DNA from: Tropicimonas sp. IMCC34011
GTDB lineage: Bacteria > Pseudomonadota > Alphaproteobacteria > Rhodobacterales > Rhodobacteraceae
Length of the DNA: 64,000 bases
Direction: 5' to 3'
Assembly (NCBI RefSeq): GCF_003390865.1
Contig: NZ_QMEJ01000001.1
Span: 992,001 to 1,056,000 of the forward strand
Part shown: one piece after another, positions 24,124-33,748 of the stretch
Layout: each line of letters opens with the position of its first letter
Numbering within the stretch: position 1 is the stretch's first letter
Notes under the pieces: model-generated
The model's input: the letters and a program-made list of their open reading frames with translations, nothing else
Told to the model about the DNA's origin: nothing
The model's database searches: none
Made by a program: the position numbers and the translations under genes

Positions 24124-24272
24124 CGTGACTTCTCCTGACTGGCGCGCCTCTTGATGGCCGATGCCGCGGTCAGGCGCAACACGGGGCGAAGGTGCTGACG
24201 ACCGTGCGGATGGCGCCGCGCTTCGAGCCGGCCGGGCCGGTCAGCGCGATAGCTGCCGAACGGGGCCCGCGA

Positions 24273-24644
24273 TCAGGCGGTGAACGCGTTGCGAAGGATT
24301 TCCGTCCGGCCGGTCCCATCGACAAGCACGACGTCGAAGCGGGCGTCGCTGAGGAGCCCCTTCGGCGATCTTGCGAGATACTCCGAGGCCGCCGCGGCGA
24401 TGCGGGCCATCTGCCTAACTCCGAGGCGCCATGCCGCCTCTTCGTGGGAGGGAGCGCTTTTCACCTCGGCGAAGACATAGGTCTCACCGTCCCTGGCCAC
24501 GAGATCGATCTCTCCGCCCGCCCCGCGCCAGCGCCGCGCCTCGATGGACAGGCCGGCATCCTCGAGCGCGCGCTCCGCCGCGTCCTCGGCGGCGCGACCG
24601 CCATACCAGGAAACGCGCCCCGTCTCCCGTTTTCCTCCTGCCAT
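24273..24644 (-). CDS. yraN: YraN family (UPF0102) endonuclease-like protein
   Basis: A 123-residue member of UPF0102 with a PD-(D/E)XK nuclease-like core: GGEIDLVARDGETYVFAEVKSA gives the D-x-n-ExK pattern, and WYGGRAAEDAAERALEDAG is the usual N-terminal helix. The role is unproven; the family is thought to be nuclease-related. Gene order with rsmI directly upstream (25 bases) and gshB downstream is conserved in this group. Confidence 0.9.
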   Translation of the reverse strand: MAGGKRETGRVSWYGGRAAEDAAERALEDAGLSIEARRWRGAGGEIDLVARDGETYVFAEVKSAPSHEEAAWRLGVRQMARIAAAASEYLARSPKGLLSDARFDVVLVDGTGRTEILRNAFTA

Positions 24645-24669
24645 GGACCGGCTCCGATCCCCGTCTCGC

Positions 24670-25572
24670 TCAGCCCTTCAGGCGGAGCGCCAGTTGATAC
24701 ATGTCCCGCTTCGCCGTCCCGAACCGCGTCGCGATCTCGTTGGCGGCGGCCTTCATCGGAAGACGCTCGAGCGCGTCCAGAAGCGCAGCGTCGACTTCCT
24801 CTTGATCGATCTGCCGCGCGAGCGGCCTGTCCAGCACAAGGACGACCTCACCACGAAGGCCCTTGTCCGGCACCGCCTCCGCAAGCTCCGCCAGAGTGCC
24901 GCGGATCACCTCCTCGAATCGTTTCGTCAGCTCCCTGCAAATCGCGGCTTTCCGTTCCGCTCCCGCAATATCCACCAGATCCGCTAACAAACCCTTTATG
25001 CGCTTGGGGCTCTCGTAGAGCACCAGCGTCGACGGAATAGCCGCCAGCTCCTCGAGCACCTTGCGCCGTTCCGCCCCCTTGCTGGGAGGGAAACCGGCGA
25101 AAAGGAAGCGGTCGCTCGGCAGGCCGGAGATCGACAGCGCCGCAAGCACAGCGGACGGGCCGGGCGCGGCCGTGACGGCAAGCCCCTCGGCCACGGCGTC
25201 CTTCACCAGGCGATACCCCGGATCGGCGACGAGGGGCGTGCCCGCCTCGGACACGCAGGCGACGGAGCCGCCCTCCCGGACGAGGCCGAGGAGGCGCGCG
25301 CGGTCCCCGTCCGAGCTGTGGTCGTGATAGGCGACGATCCGCCGTCCTCGCGCCTTGATGCCATGCAACTCCATCAGGTGCCGGGCCGTGCGGGTGTCCT
25401 CGGCGGCGATCGTGTCCGCGGAAGCGAGAATATCGAGCGCGCGCAAGGTAATGTCGCGGGCCGAACCGATGGGCGTCGCGACGAGATAGAGGCCCGGCGC
25501 AAGAGCGACCTGCCGCGCAGGTGTTCCGCCGGTGCTCTCCTCGAAGCCGGTCTGGTCGGTCTCGTCCGTCAT
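24670..25572 (-). CDS. rsmI: 16S rRNA 2'-O-ribose methyltransferase for C1402
   Basis: A 300-residue SAM-dependent methyltransferase of the tetrapyrrole-methylase fold that modifies C1402 in the ribosomal P site. Family motifs are GLYLVATPIGSARDITLRALDIL, AEDTRTARHLMELHGI, VSEAGTPLVADPGYRLV and LPSDRFLFAGFPPSKGAER. It is divergent from the LpoA-like lipoprotein gene with 74 bases between, the same neighbour pairing as rsmI-lpoA in gammaproteobacteria. Confidence 0.95.
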   Translation of the reverse strand: MTDETDQTGFEESTGGTPARQVALAPGLYLVATPIGSARDITLRALDILASADTIAAEDTRTARHLMELHGIKARGRRIVAYHDHSSDGDRARLLGLVREGGSVACVSEAGTPLVADPGYRLVKDAVAEGLAVTAAPGPSAVLAALSISGLPSDRFLFAGFPPSKGAERRKVLEELAAIPSTLVLYESPKRIKGLLADLVDIAGAERKAAICRELTKRFEEVIRGTLAELAEAVPDKGLRGEVVLVLDRPLARQIDQEEVDAALLDALERLPMKAAANEIATRFGTAKRDMYQLALRLKG

Positions 25573-25646
25573 TTACTTGCCGTCCCTCGTCACCTAGGGT
25601 CCCGTCCGACCCAATTGCCGAACTCCGGAAGAGTGAGACCTAGCCC

Positions 25647-26828
25647 ATGACCGCCGTCCTGGACATCCCCCGAACGGCCATAGCCCGCCTCGCAGCTCTG
25701 GCCTCCATCGTCCTTCTCGCCTCGTGCGGACCGCTGCCGATCACGAGTGGCGGCTCCGGCCCGTCCATCGACGCTAGCGCCCCTGTTCCCGTGGCCCTGA
25801 TGATCCCGACGGGATCAGGCAACCCGCAGGACGCACAGGTCGCCCAGTCTCTCGAGCGCGCCGCGCGCCTCGCGATGGCCGACCTGGACGGCGTCGAGAT
25901 CGACCTGCGCACCTATTCCACCGGCGGAAGCGACGCCCGGGCCGCGCAGGCCGCGAACACCGCCGTCGCCGAGGGCGCCAAGATCCTTCTCGGGCCGCTC
26001 TATTCGGGCGCCTCGAATGCCGCCGCGGTCGCCGTGGCCGACGAGGGCGTGAACGTCCTGTCCTTCTCCAACAATGCCGAGATCGCCGGCGGCAACCTGT
26101 TCCTGCTCGGCAATACCTTCGACAATACCGCCAATCGCCTCGTCGATTACGCAGCGCGGAACGGCCGCCGGAACATCTACGTCGTGGCCGGCGATTCGCC
26201 GGGTGAGGAAGTCGGTCGCCAGGCCATCGTGAACGCCATCGGCAGCTCCCGCGCGAACCTCGCCGGCCAGTCCCGCTTCACCGTCAGCCAGCAGGGCGTC
26301 GCCTCCGCCGCCCCGCAGATCGCCTCGCAGGCCCGTGCGGCAGGCGCCGACGCGGTCTTCTTCACCTCGGACAATGCCGGCGCCATGCCGCTCCTCGCCC
26401 AGCTCCTGCCGGAGAATGGCCTCGGCGCCTCGACCGCGCAGTATATCGGTCTGGCCCGGTTCGACATTCCGTCCTCGGCCCTCAGCCAGCCGGGCCTCCA
26501 GGGGTCCTGGTTCGCCCTGCCCGATCCGAACCTCAACACCGCGTTCCAGCAGCGTTACCGTGCCGCCTACGGCAGCGATCCGCATCCGCTCGCGGGCCTC
26601 GCCTACGACGGGATCGCCGCCATCGGCGCCCTCGTCGAGCAGCGTGGCTCGAATGCGCTGACCCGCTCCGCCCTGACGCAGGGGTCGGGCTTCACCGGCA
26701 CGGGCGGCATCTTCCGCCTGCGCAACGACGGCACCAATCAGCGGGCGCTCGCCGTCGCCCAGATCCGCAACAACAGGGTGGTTGTCGTTGACCCTGCTCC
26801 CAGAGGCTTTGGCGGCGCCGGTTTCTGA
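25647..26828 (+). CDS. Penicillin-binding protein activator-like lipoprotein (LpoA family)
   Basis: A 393-residue lipoprotein. The signal peptide carries a lipobox ending at C27 (LLASC), so it is probably anchored to the outer membrane from the periplasmic side. The rest is a periplasmic-binding-protein fold: PVALMIPTGSGNPQDAQVAQSLERAARLAM, ILLGPLYSGASNAAAVAVADEGVNVLSFSNN and ARFDIPSSALSQPGLQGSWFALPDP. This matches the C-terminal domain of LpoA, without the N-terminal TPR part found in enterics. It probably stimulates a peptidoglycan synthase. Its 3' end overlaps glnD by 47 bases. Confidence 0.85.
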   Translation: MTAVLDIPRTAIARLAALASIVLLASCGPLPITSGGSGPSIDASAPVPVALMIPTGSGNPQDAQVAQSLERAARLAMADLDGVEIDLRTYSTGGSDARAAQAANTAVAEGAKILLGPLYSGASNAAAVAVADEGVNVLSFSNNAEIAGGNLFLLGNTFDNTANRLVDYAARNGRRNIYVVAGDSPGEEVGRQAIVNAIGSSRANLAGQSRFTVSQQGVASAAPQIASQARAAGADAVFFTSDNAGAMPLLAQLLPENGLGASTAQYIGLARFDIPSSALSQPGLQGSWFALPDPNLNTAFQQRYRAAYGSDPHPLAGLAYDGIAAIGALVEQRGSNALTRSALTQGSGFTGTGGIFRLRNDGTNQRALAVAQIRNNRVVVVDPAPRGFGGAGF

Positions 26829-29625
26829 ACCGGACCCGTCTGCCTACGTCACAATCCCGCCGGACAGCCTGATCTGTCCGGCGGTTGCCATTTTCGACCG
26901 CGAAACCGTGCGTTCCGAGATCGCCGAGGCTCTCTCGGAGATCGAGGACCCGCGCCAGGGAGCCGGCGGACGCAACGCCGTCACCCAGGTCCTCGCGCGC
27001 GCCAGAAGCCGTGGCCGGACCGCGATCCAGACCGCATTCGAGGCCGCCCCGAAAGAGTCGGCGGCGCTCGTCGCCTCCTATTCCTGGCTGACCGACGCGC
27101 TCGTCCAGGAGGCGTTCCGTGTCTCCTCCGAGATGATTCACCCGCGGCAATCGCCGACGAAGGGCGAATCCCTCTCGGTCCTCGCTGCCGGCGGCTACGG
27201 GCGCGCCGAGATGGCGCCGCATTCGGACGTCGATCTGCTTTTCCTCACGCCGTGGAAGATCACCGGCTGGGCCGAGAGCGTCATCGAGACGATGCTCTAT
27301 ATCCTGTGGGACCTGAAGCTGCAGGTCGGCCACGCCGCGCGGACGGTCAAGGAGTGCATCCGCCTCGGCAAGGAAGACTTCACCATCCGGACCTCGATGC
27401 TGGAGCTGCGCCCCGTGGCGGGGGACGAGGCGCTGTCGGTGGAGCTGTTCGAACGCCTCTGGGAGGACTTGTTCAGCACCACTGCGAAGGAGTTCATCGC
27501 CGCAAAGCTCGAGGAGCGCTCCGCCCGGCACAAGCGTCAGGGCGGGCAACGCTACATGCTCGAGCCGAACGTGAAGGAGGGCAAGGGCGGGCTTCGGGAC
27601 CTGCAGTCGCTCTACTGGATCGCGAAGTACGTGCACTGCGTCATCCGCATCCGGGAACTCGTCGACCTCGGCGTCTTCACCGAGGCGGAGTACGGCGCCT
27701 TTCGAGAGGCGGAAACGTTCTTCTGGGCGGTTCGCGCGCATCTGCACCTGATCACCGGGCGGGAGATGGACCAGCTCACCTTCGATCTGCAGGTCGAGGT
27801 CGCCGCCCGGATGGGCTACAGCGACAGCGCCGGACGCCGGGCGGTCGAGCGGTTCATGCAGGACTATTTCCGCCATGCGACGCGCGTGGGGGAGCTGACG
27901 CGGATCTTCCTGACGGCGCTCGAGGCGATCCATCTCAAGCCCGAGGGGACGATCGCCGGCTTCCTCAAGCGGCGGCGGCGGCGGAAGCTGCCGGAGCGCC
28001 TCGACGTGAAACAGGGACGCCTGACCTTCTCGGAGCCGGAGACGCTTCCGGACCATCCGCTCGACCTGCTGCGCATCTTCGACCAGTCGCTGCGCTCGGG
28101 GCTGCTCCTGCACCCCGAAGCGATGCGGATCATCGCGGCGAACCTGACCCTGATCGATGCCGCCGTGCGCAGCCGGAAGGAGGCCTCGCGGATCTTCCTC
28201 GACCTGCTGCTGAAGCATCGCAACCCGGAACCGGCCCTGCGGCGAATGAACGAGCTGGGCCTCCTCGCGGCGTTCATTCCTGAATTCGACCCGATCGTCG
28301 CGATGATGCAGTTCAACGTCTACCACAGTTACACGGTGGACGAGCATACCATCCAGTGCATCGGCCAGCTCGCGGCCATCGAGCGCGGCGAGCTGGAAGA
28401 GGACCTTCCCCTCGCCACGGGGATCCTGCGGAACGGCGGCGTGAACCGAAAGGTGCTCTACGTCGCCATGCTGCTGCACGATATCGGCAAGGGCCGTCCG
28501 GAGGACCATTCGGTCGTCGGCGCCCGTATCGCGCGGACCGTCTGCCCCCGGCTGCATCTGAAGCCAGAGGAAGCCGAGACCGTCGAGTGGCTCGTCCGCT
28601 ACCATCTCCTGATGTCCGACCTCGCGCAGAAGCGGGACATCTCGGATCCCCGCACGGTGCGGGACTTCGCCAAGGCGGTGAAGTCGAAGAAGCGGCTCGA
28701 CCTTCTGACCGTCCTTACCGTCTGCGACATCCGCGGCGTCGGGCCGAACGTCTGGAACAACTGGAAGGCCATGCTGCTGCGGAGCCTCTACCGGCAGACC
28801 GACGAGGCCCTCGAGAGCGGCCTTGAAGCGCTGAACCGGGAGAACCGCGGCGCGGAGGCGAAGCGCGCGCTGCGCGCGGCTTTGTCCGACTGGCCCGCGG
28901 CGGACGTGCGATCGGAACTCGCGCGGCACTACCCGCCCTATTGGCAGGGCCTGCCGACCTCCGCCCATACGACGCTCGCGGGGATGCTGCGCGGGCTTCC
29001 GGCGGACGATATCCGGATCGACCTGACCCCGGATGCGGACCGAGACGCGACCCGCGCCTGTTTCGCACTCGCGGACCATCCAGGCATCTTCAGCCGCCTT
29101 GCGGGCGCGCTCGCCCTCGTCGGGGCGAACGTGGTGGATGCGCGGACCTACACCAGCAAGGATGGCTGGGCGACGGCGATCTTCTGGGTGCAGGACGCGG
29201 ACGGCGCGCCGTTCGAGGAGGACCGCCTGCCCCGGCTGAACGAGATGATCCTGCGCACCCTCAAGGGCGAAGTCAGCGCCCGCGAGGCGCTGGTGTCCCG
29301 CGACAAGGTGAAGAAGCGGAACAGCGAATTCCGCTTCCCGACGTCGATCACCTTCGACAATGACGGATCGGAGATCTACACGATCATCGAGGTCGATACG
29401 CGGGACCGTCCGGGCCTGCTCTACGACCTGACCCGCACACTGGCGGAGGCGAACATCTACATCGCCTCGGCCGTGATCGCGACCTATGGAGCGCAGGTGG
29501 TGGATACGTTCTACGTCAAGGATCTGTTCGGTCTGAAGTTCTACACGCGGTCCAAGCAGGCCGCGCTGGAACGCCGTCTGAGGGAGGCGGTCGCCGACGG
29601 CGCCCGCCGGGCAGGCCAGGGGTGA
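26782..29625 (+). CDS. glnD: PII uridylyltransferase / uridylyl-removing enzyme
   Basis: A 947-residue nitrogen sensor that uridylylates PII proteins under low glutamine and removes UMP when glutamine is high. Domain order is complete: nucleotidyltransferase with GGYGRAEMAPHSDVDLLFL; GlnD-type central region with LEPNVKEGKGGLRDLQSL; HD hydrolase with YHSYTVDEHT and LLHDIGKGRPEDHS; two C-terminal ACT domains starting near ADHPGIFSRLAGALAL and VDTRDRPGLLYDLTR. The start is probably TTG at 26782 (or TTG 26788), as no ATG fits; it lies within the 3' end of the lipoprotein gene. Confidence 0.95.
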   Translation: MSLTLLPEALAAPVSEPDPSAYVTIPPDSLICPAVAIFDRETVRSEIAEALSEIEDPRQGAGGRNAVTQVLARARSRGRTAIQTAFEAAPKESAALVASYSWLTDALVQEAFRVSSEMIHPRQSPTKGESLSVLAAGGYGRAEMAPHSDVDLLFLTPWKITGWAESVIETMLYILWDLKLQVGHAARTVKECIRLGKEDFTIRTSMLELRPVAGDEALSVELFERLWEDLFSTTAKEFIAAKLEERSARHKRQGGQRYMLEPNVKEGKGGLRDLQSLYWIAKYVHCVIRIRELVDLGVFTEAEYGAFREAETFFWAVRAHLHLITGREMDQLTFDLQVEVAARMGYSDSAGRRAVERFMQDYFRHATRVGELTRIFLTALEAIHLKPEGTIAGFLKRRRRRKLPERLDVKQGRLTFSEPETLPDHPLDLLRIFDQSLRSGLLLHPEAMRIIAANLTLIDAAVRSRKEASRIFLDLLLKHRNPEPALRRMNELGLLAAFIPEFDPIVAMMQFNVYHSYTVDEHTIQCIGQLAAIERGELEEDLPLATGILRNGGVNRKVLYVAMLLHDIGKGRPEDHSVVGARIARTVCPRLHLKPEEAETVEWLVRYHLLMSDLAQKRDISDPRTVRDFAKAVKSKKRLDLLTVLTVCDIRGVGPNVWNNWKAMLLRSLYRQTDEALESGLEALNRENRGAEAKRALRAALSDWPAADVRSELARHYPPYWQGLPTSAHTTLAGMLRGLPADDIRIDLTPDADRDATRACFALADHPGIFSRLAGALALVGANVVDARTYTSKDGWATAIFWVQDADGAPFEEDRLPRLNEMILRTLKGEVSAREALVSRDKVKKRNSEFRFPTSITFDNDGSEIYTIIEVDTRDRPGLLYDLTRTLAEANIYIASAVIATYGAQVVDTFYVKDLFGLKFYTRSKQAALERRLREAVADGARRAGQG

Positions 29626-29716
29626 GCTTGTCTCCTTCGGGCGATGCCCGCTCGGGGGGCTCAGACCCCCGCCGCCCCTCGTGGGGCATCTTCGTGAAAC
29701 GTGAAGGGGCGCGCCC

Positions 29717-31261
29717 GTGAAACCCGTTCGTCTGATGTCGGGCTTCCTGACCGTCGGGGTCTGGACCCTCCTCTCCCGCGTGCTCGGCTTCGCGCGGGAT
29801 ATCATCATCGCCGCACGGCTCGGGGACGGGCCGGTGGCGGAGGCCTTTCTCGTGGCCTTCTCGCTGCCCAACATGTTCCGCCGGTTCTTCGCCGAAGGCG
29901 CGTTCAACATGGCGTTCGTGCCGCTGTTCGCGCGCAAGCTCGAGGCGGGCAAGGACGCGCTCGGCTTCGCGCGGGACGCGGCGACGGGCCTCGCCTCGCT
30001 CCTGATCGTGTTCACTCTGATCGCGCAGGTGGCGATGCCGGGGCTGGTCCTCGCCATGGCGAGCGGGTTTGCCGAGGATGAACGGTTTCCCATGGCCGTA
30101 CTCTTCGGACGGATCTGCTTTCCGTACATCCTCCTGATCTCCCTCGCGGCGCTCCTCTCCGGCGTTCTGAACGCGTCCGGGCGCTTCGTGGCCGCCGCGG
30201 CGGCGCCCGTCATGCTGAACGTGGTCCTCGTGACGGCCGTCCTCGCGGCGGGCTGGGCGGGCTGGCCCTACGGGCTTGCGCTCTCGGTCGCGGTGCCGGT
30301 GGCGGGCGTCGCCCAGCTGGCGATCCTGTGGATCGCGGCGGCGAAGGCGGGGTTCCGCGTGATCCCCCGGCGGCCGCAGCTCACGCCGGAGCTGAAGCGG
30401 CTGGCGCGCATCGCGGGGCCGGCAATGCTCGCCGGCGGCGTGATGCAGGTCAACCTGCTCGTCGGCCGGCAGGTGGCGAGCTATTACGACGGCGCGATCC
30501 AGTACCTGAACCTCGCGGACCGGCTCTACCAGCTGCCCCTCGGCGTCATCGCCATCGCCATCGGCGTGGTGCTTCTGCCGGACCTGTCCCGGCGCATAGC
30601 CGCGGAGGATACGGTCGGCGGCAAGGCGGCGATGAACCGGGCGGCGGAATTCGCGCTTCTCCTCACCGTCCCGGCGGCCCTCGCCCTCGTGGCGATCCCC
30701 GGCCCGATCGTCTCCGTGCTCTACGAGCGCGGCGCCTTCGATACCTCCGCGGCGGCGCGAACGGCAATCGTCACCGCGATCTACGGCGCAGGACTGCCCG
30801 CTTTCGTCCTGCAGAAGGTCTGGCAGCCGCTCTACTTCGCCCGCTCGGACACGAAGACGCCGTTTCACTACGCGCTGGTGGCGATGGTGGTGAATGCCGG
30901 CGTGGCGCTGGGGCTCGCGCCGTGGCTCGGGTTCTACGCCGCGGCCCTCGGCACGACGCTTGCCGGCTGGATCATGCTGGCGCTTCTGGTCCGGGGGGCG
31001 CGGAACATGGGGGAGGCGACGCGCGTGGACGACCGCCTGCGCCGGCGCATCCCCCGGATTGTCCTGTCCGCGCTCTTGATGGCGGCCCTGCTCGTCGGCC
31101 TCGCCTGGCTGCTGCGGGAGCCCCTTGCGCAGGGCGGCTGGCGCTACCTTGCGCTGTTCGGGCTCGTCGCGTCCGGCATCCTCAGCTACTTCGCCTTCGC
31201 CCAATGGCTCGGAGCGACGCGGCTGTCCGAGATCACCGGCGCGATGAAAAGACGGCGCTGA
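29717..31261 (+). CDS. murJ: Lipid II flippase MurJ
   Basis: A 514-residue MOP-superfamily membrane protein that moves lipid II to the periplasmic face for peptidoglycan synthesis. The opening MSGFLTVGVWTLLSRVLGFARDIIIAARLGDGPVAEAFLVAFSLPNMFRRFFAEGAFNMAFVPLF is diagnostic. About 14 hydrophobic helices follow. The gene follows glnD with 91 bases between, a pairing common in proteobacteria, and is convergent with the rhomboid-like gene, three bases apart. Confidence 0.96.
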   Translation: MKPVRLMSGFLTVGVWTLLSRVLGFARDIIIAARLGDGPVAEAFLVAFSLPNMFRRFFAEGAFNMAFVPLFARKLEAGKDALGFARDAATGLASLLIVFTLIAQVAMPGLVLAMASGFAEDERFPMAVLFGRICFPYILLISLAALLSGVLNASGRFVAAAAAPVMLNVVLVTAVLAAGWAGWPYGLALSVAVPVAGVAQLAILWIAAAKAGFRVIPRRPQLTPELKRLARIAGPAMLAGGVMQVNLLVGRQVASYYDGAIQYLNLADRLYQLPLGVIAIAIGVVLLPDLSRRIAAEDTVGGKAAMNRAAEFALLLTVPAALALVAIPGPIVSVLYERGAFDTSAAARTAIVTAIYGAGLPAFVLQKVWQPLYFARSDTKTPFHYALVAMVVNAGVALGLAPWLGFYAAALGTTLAGWIMLALLVRGARNMGEATRVDDRLRRRIPRIVLSALLMAALLVGLAWLLREPLAQGGWRYLALFGLVASGILSYFAFAQWLGATRLSEITGAMKRRR

Positions 31262-31264
31262 GCC

Positions 31265-31954
31265 TCAGCGCGTCCGGATAGTGGCCAGAAGCCGGGACCA
31301 GCCTCCGGGGCTGAGGACGCCGGACAGGACGAACCCCGTCAGGAAGCCGGTGATCTCCGCGATCCAGTCGTTCGTCGCACCGAAGAGCACGCCGAATATA
31401 AGTTGGAGCCCCATCAGGAACCCGATCAGCGTGAAGGCGCGGAAGCGGTTCTCCCCACGCGCGCCGTAGCCCACCCAGAGCAGGAACGTGTAGCTCCCGA
31501 TCAGCCCGTAGGCCGCAGGGAATCCGCCGAAGAGTGGGCGCGGATCGTTCGTGAGGAGGCCGAAGGCGCAGGCCCCGAGGATCGCCGAGGCGAAGAAAAT
31601 CACGGCGACAGCGACGGGCGAGAAGACCTCGGCCACCATCTTGCCGAGCGCCAGCACGAAGACGGCGACGAAGACCATGTGCGTGAAGGAGCCGTGGACG
31701 AAGGGATAGGACACGAAGCGCAAGAGGTGCTCGGGCGGAAAGCGGCGTGTCTCCAGCATCCAGTCGAAGATCTCACCGGAGAAGGCGAACCGTTCGAGCG
31801 CGAAGATGCGCAGATCGCGCGGCGGGCCCATCGCGGCGACGAAGCCCGAGGCGTTCAGGGCGAACCAGATCTCGACGGCGAACATGGCGCCGGCCAGGGC
31901 CAGCACCACCGGCGGGAGGCGATTGAAGGGAGAAGCGTCGTGGTCGGTGTCCAT
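31265..31954 (-). CDS. Rhomboid-fold membrane protein lacking catalytic residues (pseudoprotease)
   Basis: A 229-residue protein with about six membrane helices and clear rhomboid landmarks: [14 protein letters not shown] (H87, H92) in helix 2, [11 protein letters not shown] (143-153) at the active-site helix 4, and [10 protein letters not shown] (199-208) at helix 6. In active rhomboids these read HxxxxHxxxN, GxSG and AHxxG. Here the oxyanion Asn position is V96, the Ser position is Phe or Pro, and the His position is E200. The fold is therefore kept without the Ser-His dyad. It could bind or chaperone membrane proteins as iRhoms and derlins do; that is inference. Confidence 0.8.
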   Translation of the reverse strand: MDTDHDASPFNRLPPVVLALAGAMFAVEIWFALNASGFVAAMGPPRDLRIFALERFAFSGEIFDWMLETRRFPPEHLLRFVSYPFVHGSFTHMVFVAVFVLALGKMVAEVFSPVAVAVIFFASAILGACAFGLLTNDPRPLFGGFPAAYGLIGSYTFLLWVGYGARGENRFRAFTLIGFLMGLQLIFGVLFGATNDWIAEITGFLTGFVLSGVLSPGGWSRLLATIRTR

Positions 31955-32033
31955 TCGGGCGCCGCCTTTCTTGACGGGAAATGCGCCCCCAAGTAAGCGA
32001 CCCTGTCAGCGAAATAAAGCCGGAGCCGATCCA

Positions 32034-33071
32034 ATGTCCGCCCCCGTGACCGAATCCTCCGCCTTCACCCCTCGGGTCTTCTCCGGGATCCAGCCGTCCG
32101 GCGGCCTGACCCTGGGGAACTATCTCGGTGCCATCCAGCGCTTCGTCGGGATGCAGGAGACCGGCGGCTACGAGACGATCTACTGCCTCGTGGACATGCA
32201 CGCGATCACGGTCTGGCAGGACCCGGCGCGCCTCGCCGATGCCACGCGCGAAGCGGCGGCCGGCTTCATCGCCTCCGGCGTCGATCCTGAACGGTCCATC
32301 CTGTTCAACCAGTCCCGCGTGCCGGAACATGCGCAGCTGGCCTGGATCTTCAACTGCGTCGCGCGCCTTGGATGGATGAACCGGATGACCCAGTTCAAGG
32401 ACAAGGCCGGCAAGAATGCCGAGGCCGCCTCGCTCGGCCTCTACGCCTACCCTGCCCTCATGGCGGCGGATATCCTCGCGTACCACGCGACGCACGTTCC
32501 GGTGGGCGAGGATCAGAAGCAGCACGTGGAGCTGACTCGGGATATCGCGGCGAAGTTCAACCACGATTACGGGACGGACTTCTTCCCGATGACCGAGCCC
32601 GTGATCGAGGGGACCGCGACACGCGTGATGAGCTTGCGGGACGGCTCGAAGAAGATGTCCAAGAGCGATCCGTCGGACATGAGCCGGATCAACCTGACGG
32701 ACGACGCGGACACGATCGCCAAGAAGATCAGGAAGGCGAAGACGGACCCCGAGCCCCTGCCCGAGACGGCGAAGGAGCTGGACGGCCGCCCCGAGGCGCG
32801 CAACCTCGTCAACATCTACGCCGCCCTGTCGGAGCGGAGCATGGACGAGGCGATGACCGAGCTTGCCGGTCAGCAATTCGGGCAGTTCAAGCCGATGCTG
32901 GCCGAGCTTGCCGTCGAGAAGCTCGCACCGATCTCGACCGAGATGAAGCGGCTTACCGACGATACCGCCGAGATCGACCGGATCCTTGCCCGCGGCGCCG
33001 AGCAGGCCCGCGAGATCGCGGCGCCCATCGTGAAGCGCGCCTACGAGATCGTCGGGCTGTCGGCCGGCTGA
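32034..33071 (+). CDS. trpS: Tryptophanyl-tRNA synthetase
   Basis: A 345-residue class I synthetase charging tRNA-Trp. The HIGH-type motif is in [18 protein letters not shown] and the KMSKS loop is [38 protein letters not shown] and [16 protein letters not shown] are typical. The start at ATG 32034 has GGAG upstream. It is divergent from the rhomboid-like gene. Confidence 0.96.
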   Translation: MSAPVTESSAFTPRVFSGIQPSGGLTLGNYLGAIQRFVGMQETGGYETIYCLVDMHAITVWQDPARLADATREAAAGFIASGVDPERSILFNQSRVPEHAQLAWIFNCVARLGWMNRMTQFKDKAGKNAEAASLGLYAYPALMAADILAYHATHVPVGEDQKQHVELTRDIAAKFNHDYGTDFFPMTEPVIEGTATRVMSLRDGSKKMSKSDPSDMSRINLTDDADTIAKKIRKAKTDPEPLPETAKELDGRPEARNLVNIYAALSERSMDEAMTELAGQQFGQFKPMLAELAVEKLAPISTEMKRLTDDTAEIDRILARGAEQAREIAAPIVKRAYEIVGLSAG

Positions 33072-33209
33072 CGCCCCGCGCCGGGGCCGGAGGGTCCGCC
33101 GCCGCGCGGGCCCGCTCCGACCGGCTCGCGTTCGCCTGAAGGACGATGCACCGTCCCGTTCGGGAGGGCCTCCGGTCGTGTCGCCCGGCGGACGAGACCC
33201 GCCGCGGGG

Positions 33210-33530
33210 TCAGTCCTCGACGGTGTTTGCGATGTTGAGGCCAAGGGTGGGTTCGGCGCGCAGGAAGTCGTAGCCGAAGCTGCCGACCCAGCCATCAGAG
33301 ACGTAGCCGACATTGGCGCCGATGCCCGAAAGCCCGGTGTCGAGGTAGTAGGTTCCGGTCAGGCCGCCGGCGATACTGTCCGTCTGGTCGGTGGACCACA
33401 GGCCCGCCGTGGCGCCGAAGCCACCACCACCGCCGAGAGCGAAGTTCAGGCCGAAGCTGAACAGGGCATCCGCGGATGCGGGCCCGGACAGGAGCATGAC
33501 GGCCGATGCGGTCAGGGCGATTTTCTTCAT
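33210..33530 (-). CDS. Small secreted Gly-rich protein, unknown
   Basis: A 106-residue protein with a clear signal peptide (MKKIALTASAVMLLSGPASA, cleavage near residue 20). The mature part is short, Gly-rich and aromatic (LFSFGLNFALGGGGGFG, GLTGTYYLDTG, GWVGSFGYDFL), alternating like beta strands, so a small outer-membrane or periplasmic beta protein is possible. GAAAGG precedes the ATG. Family not recognised. Confidence 0.75.
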   Translation of the reverse strand: MKKIALTASAVMLLSGPASADALFSFGLNFALGGGGGFGATAGLWSTDQTDSIAGGLTGTYYLDTGLSGIGANVGYVSDGWVGSFGYDFLRAEPTLGLNIANTVED

Positions 33531-33748
33531 AGTGAGCGGACCTTTCGGATGGTGTTCGAGGATGGGTTAAGCCCAGCCGCGCAAGGATGTCCACGCATCC
33601 GGCAGCAGCGATTCGCCTTTGTCCGCCAGAGGTGTGGCCAGCGAGCAACCGGCAGAGGACCGGCCGCGTCAGCGAGACGCGGCGGCGGGGCTGGCATCCC
33701 GCCAGTGCAGCCAATACGGTCGCCTGCAGACTTGAGAGGACGGAACCG

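Noticed and set aside
26692-30213. Very long open frame (1173 codons) on the minus strand opposite glnD and murJ
   Set aside because: It is antisense to two clearly recognised genes, is Arg/Gly/Pro/His-rich without domain patterns, and arises from GC-rich codon bias.
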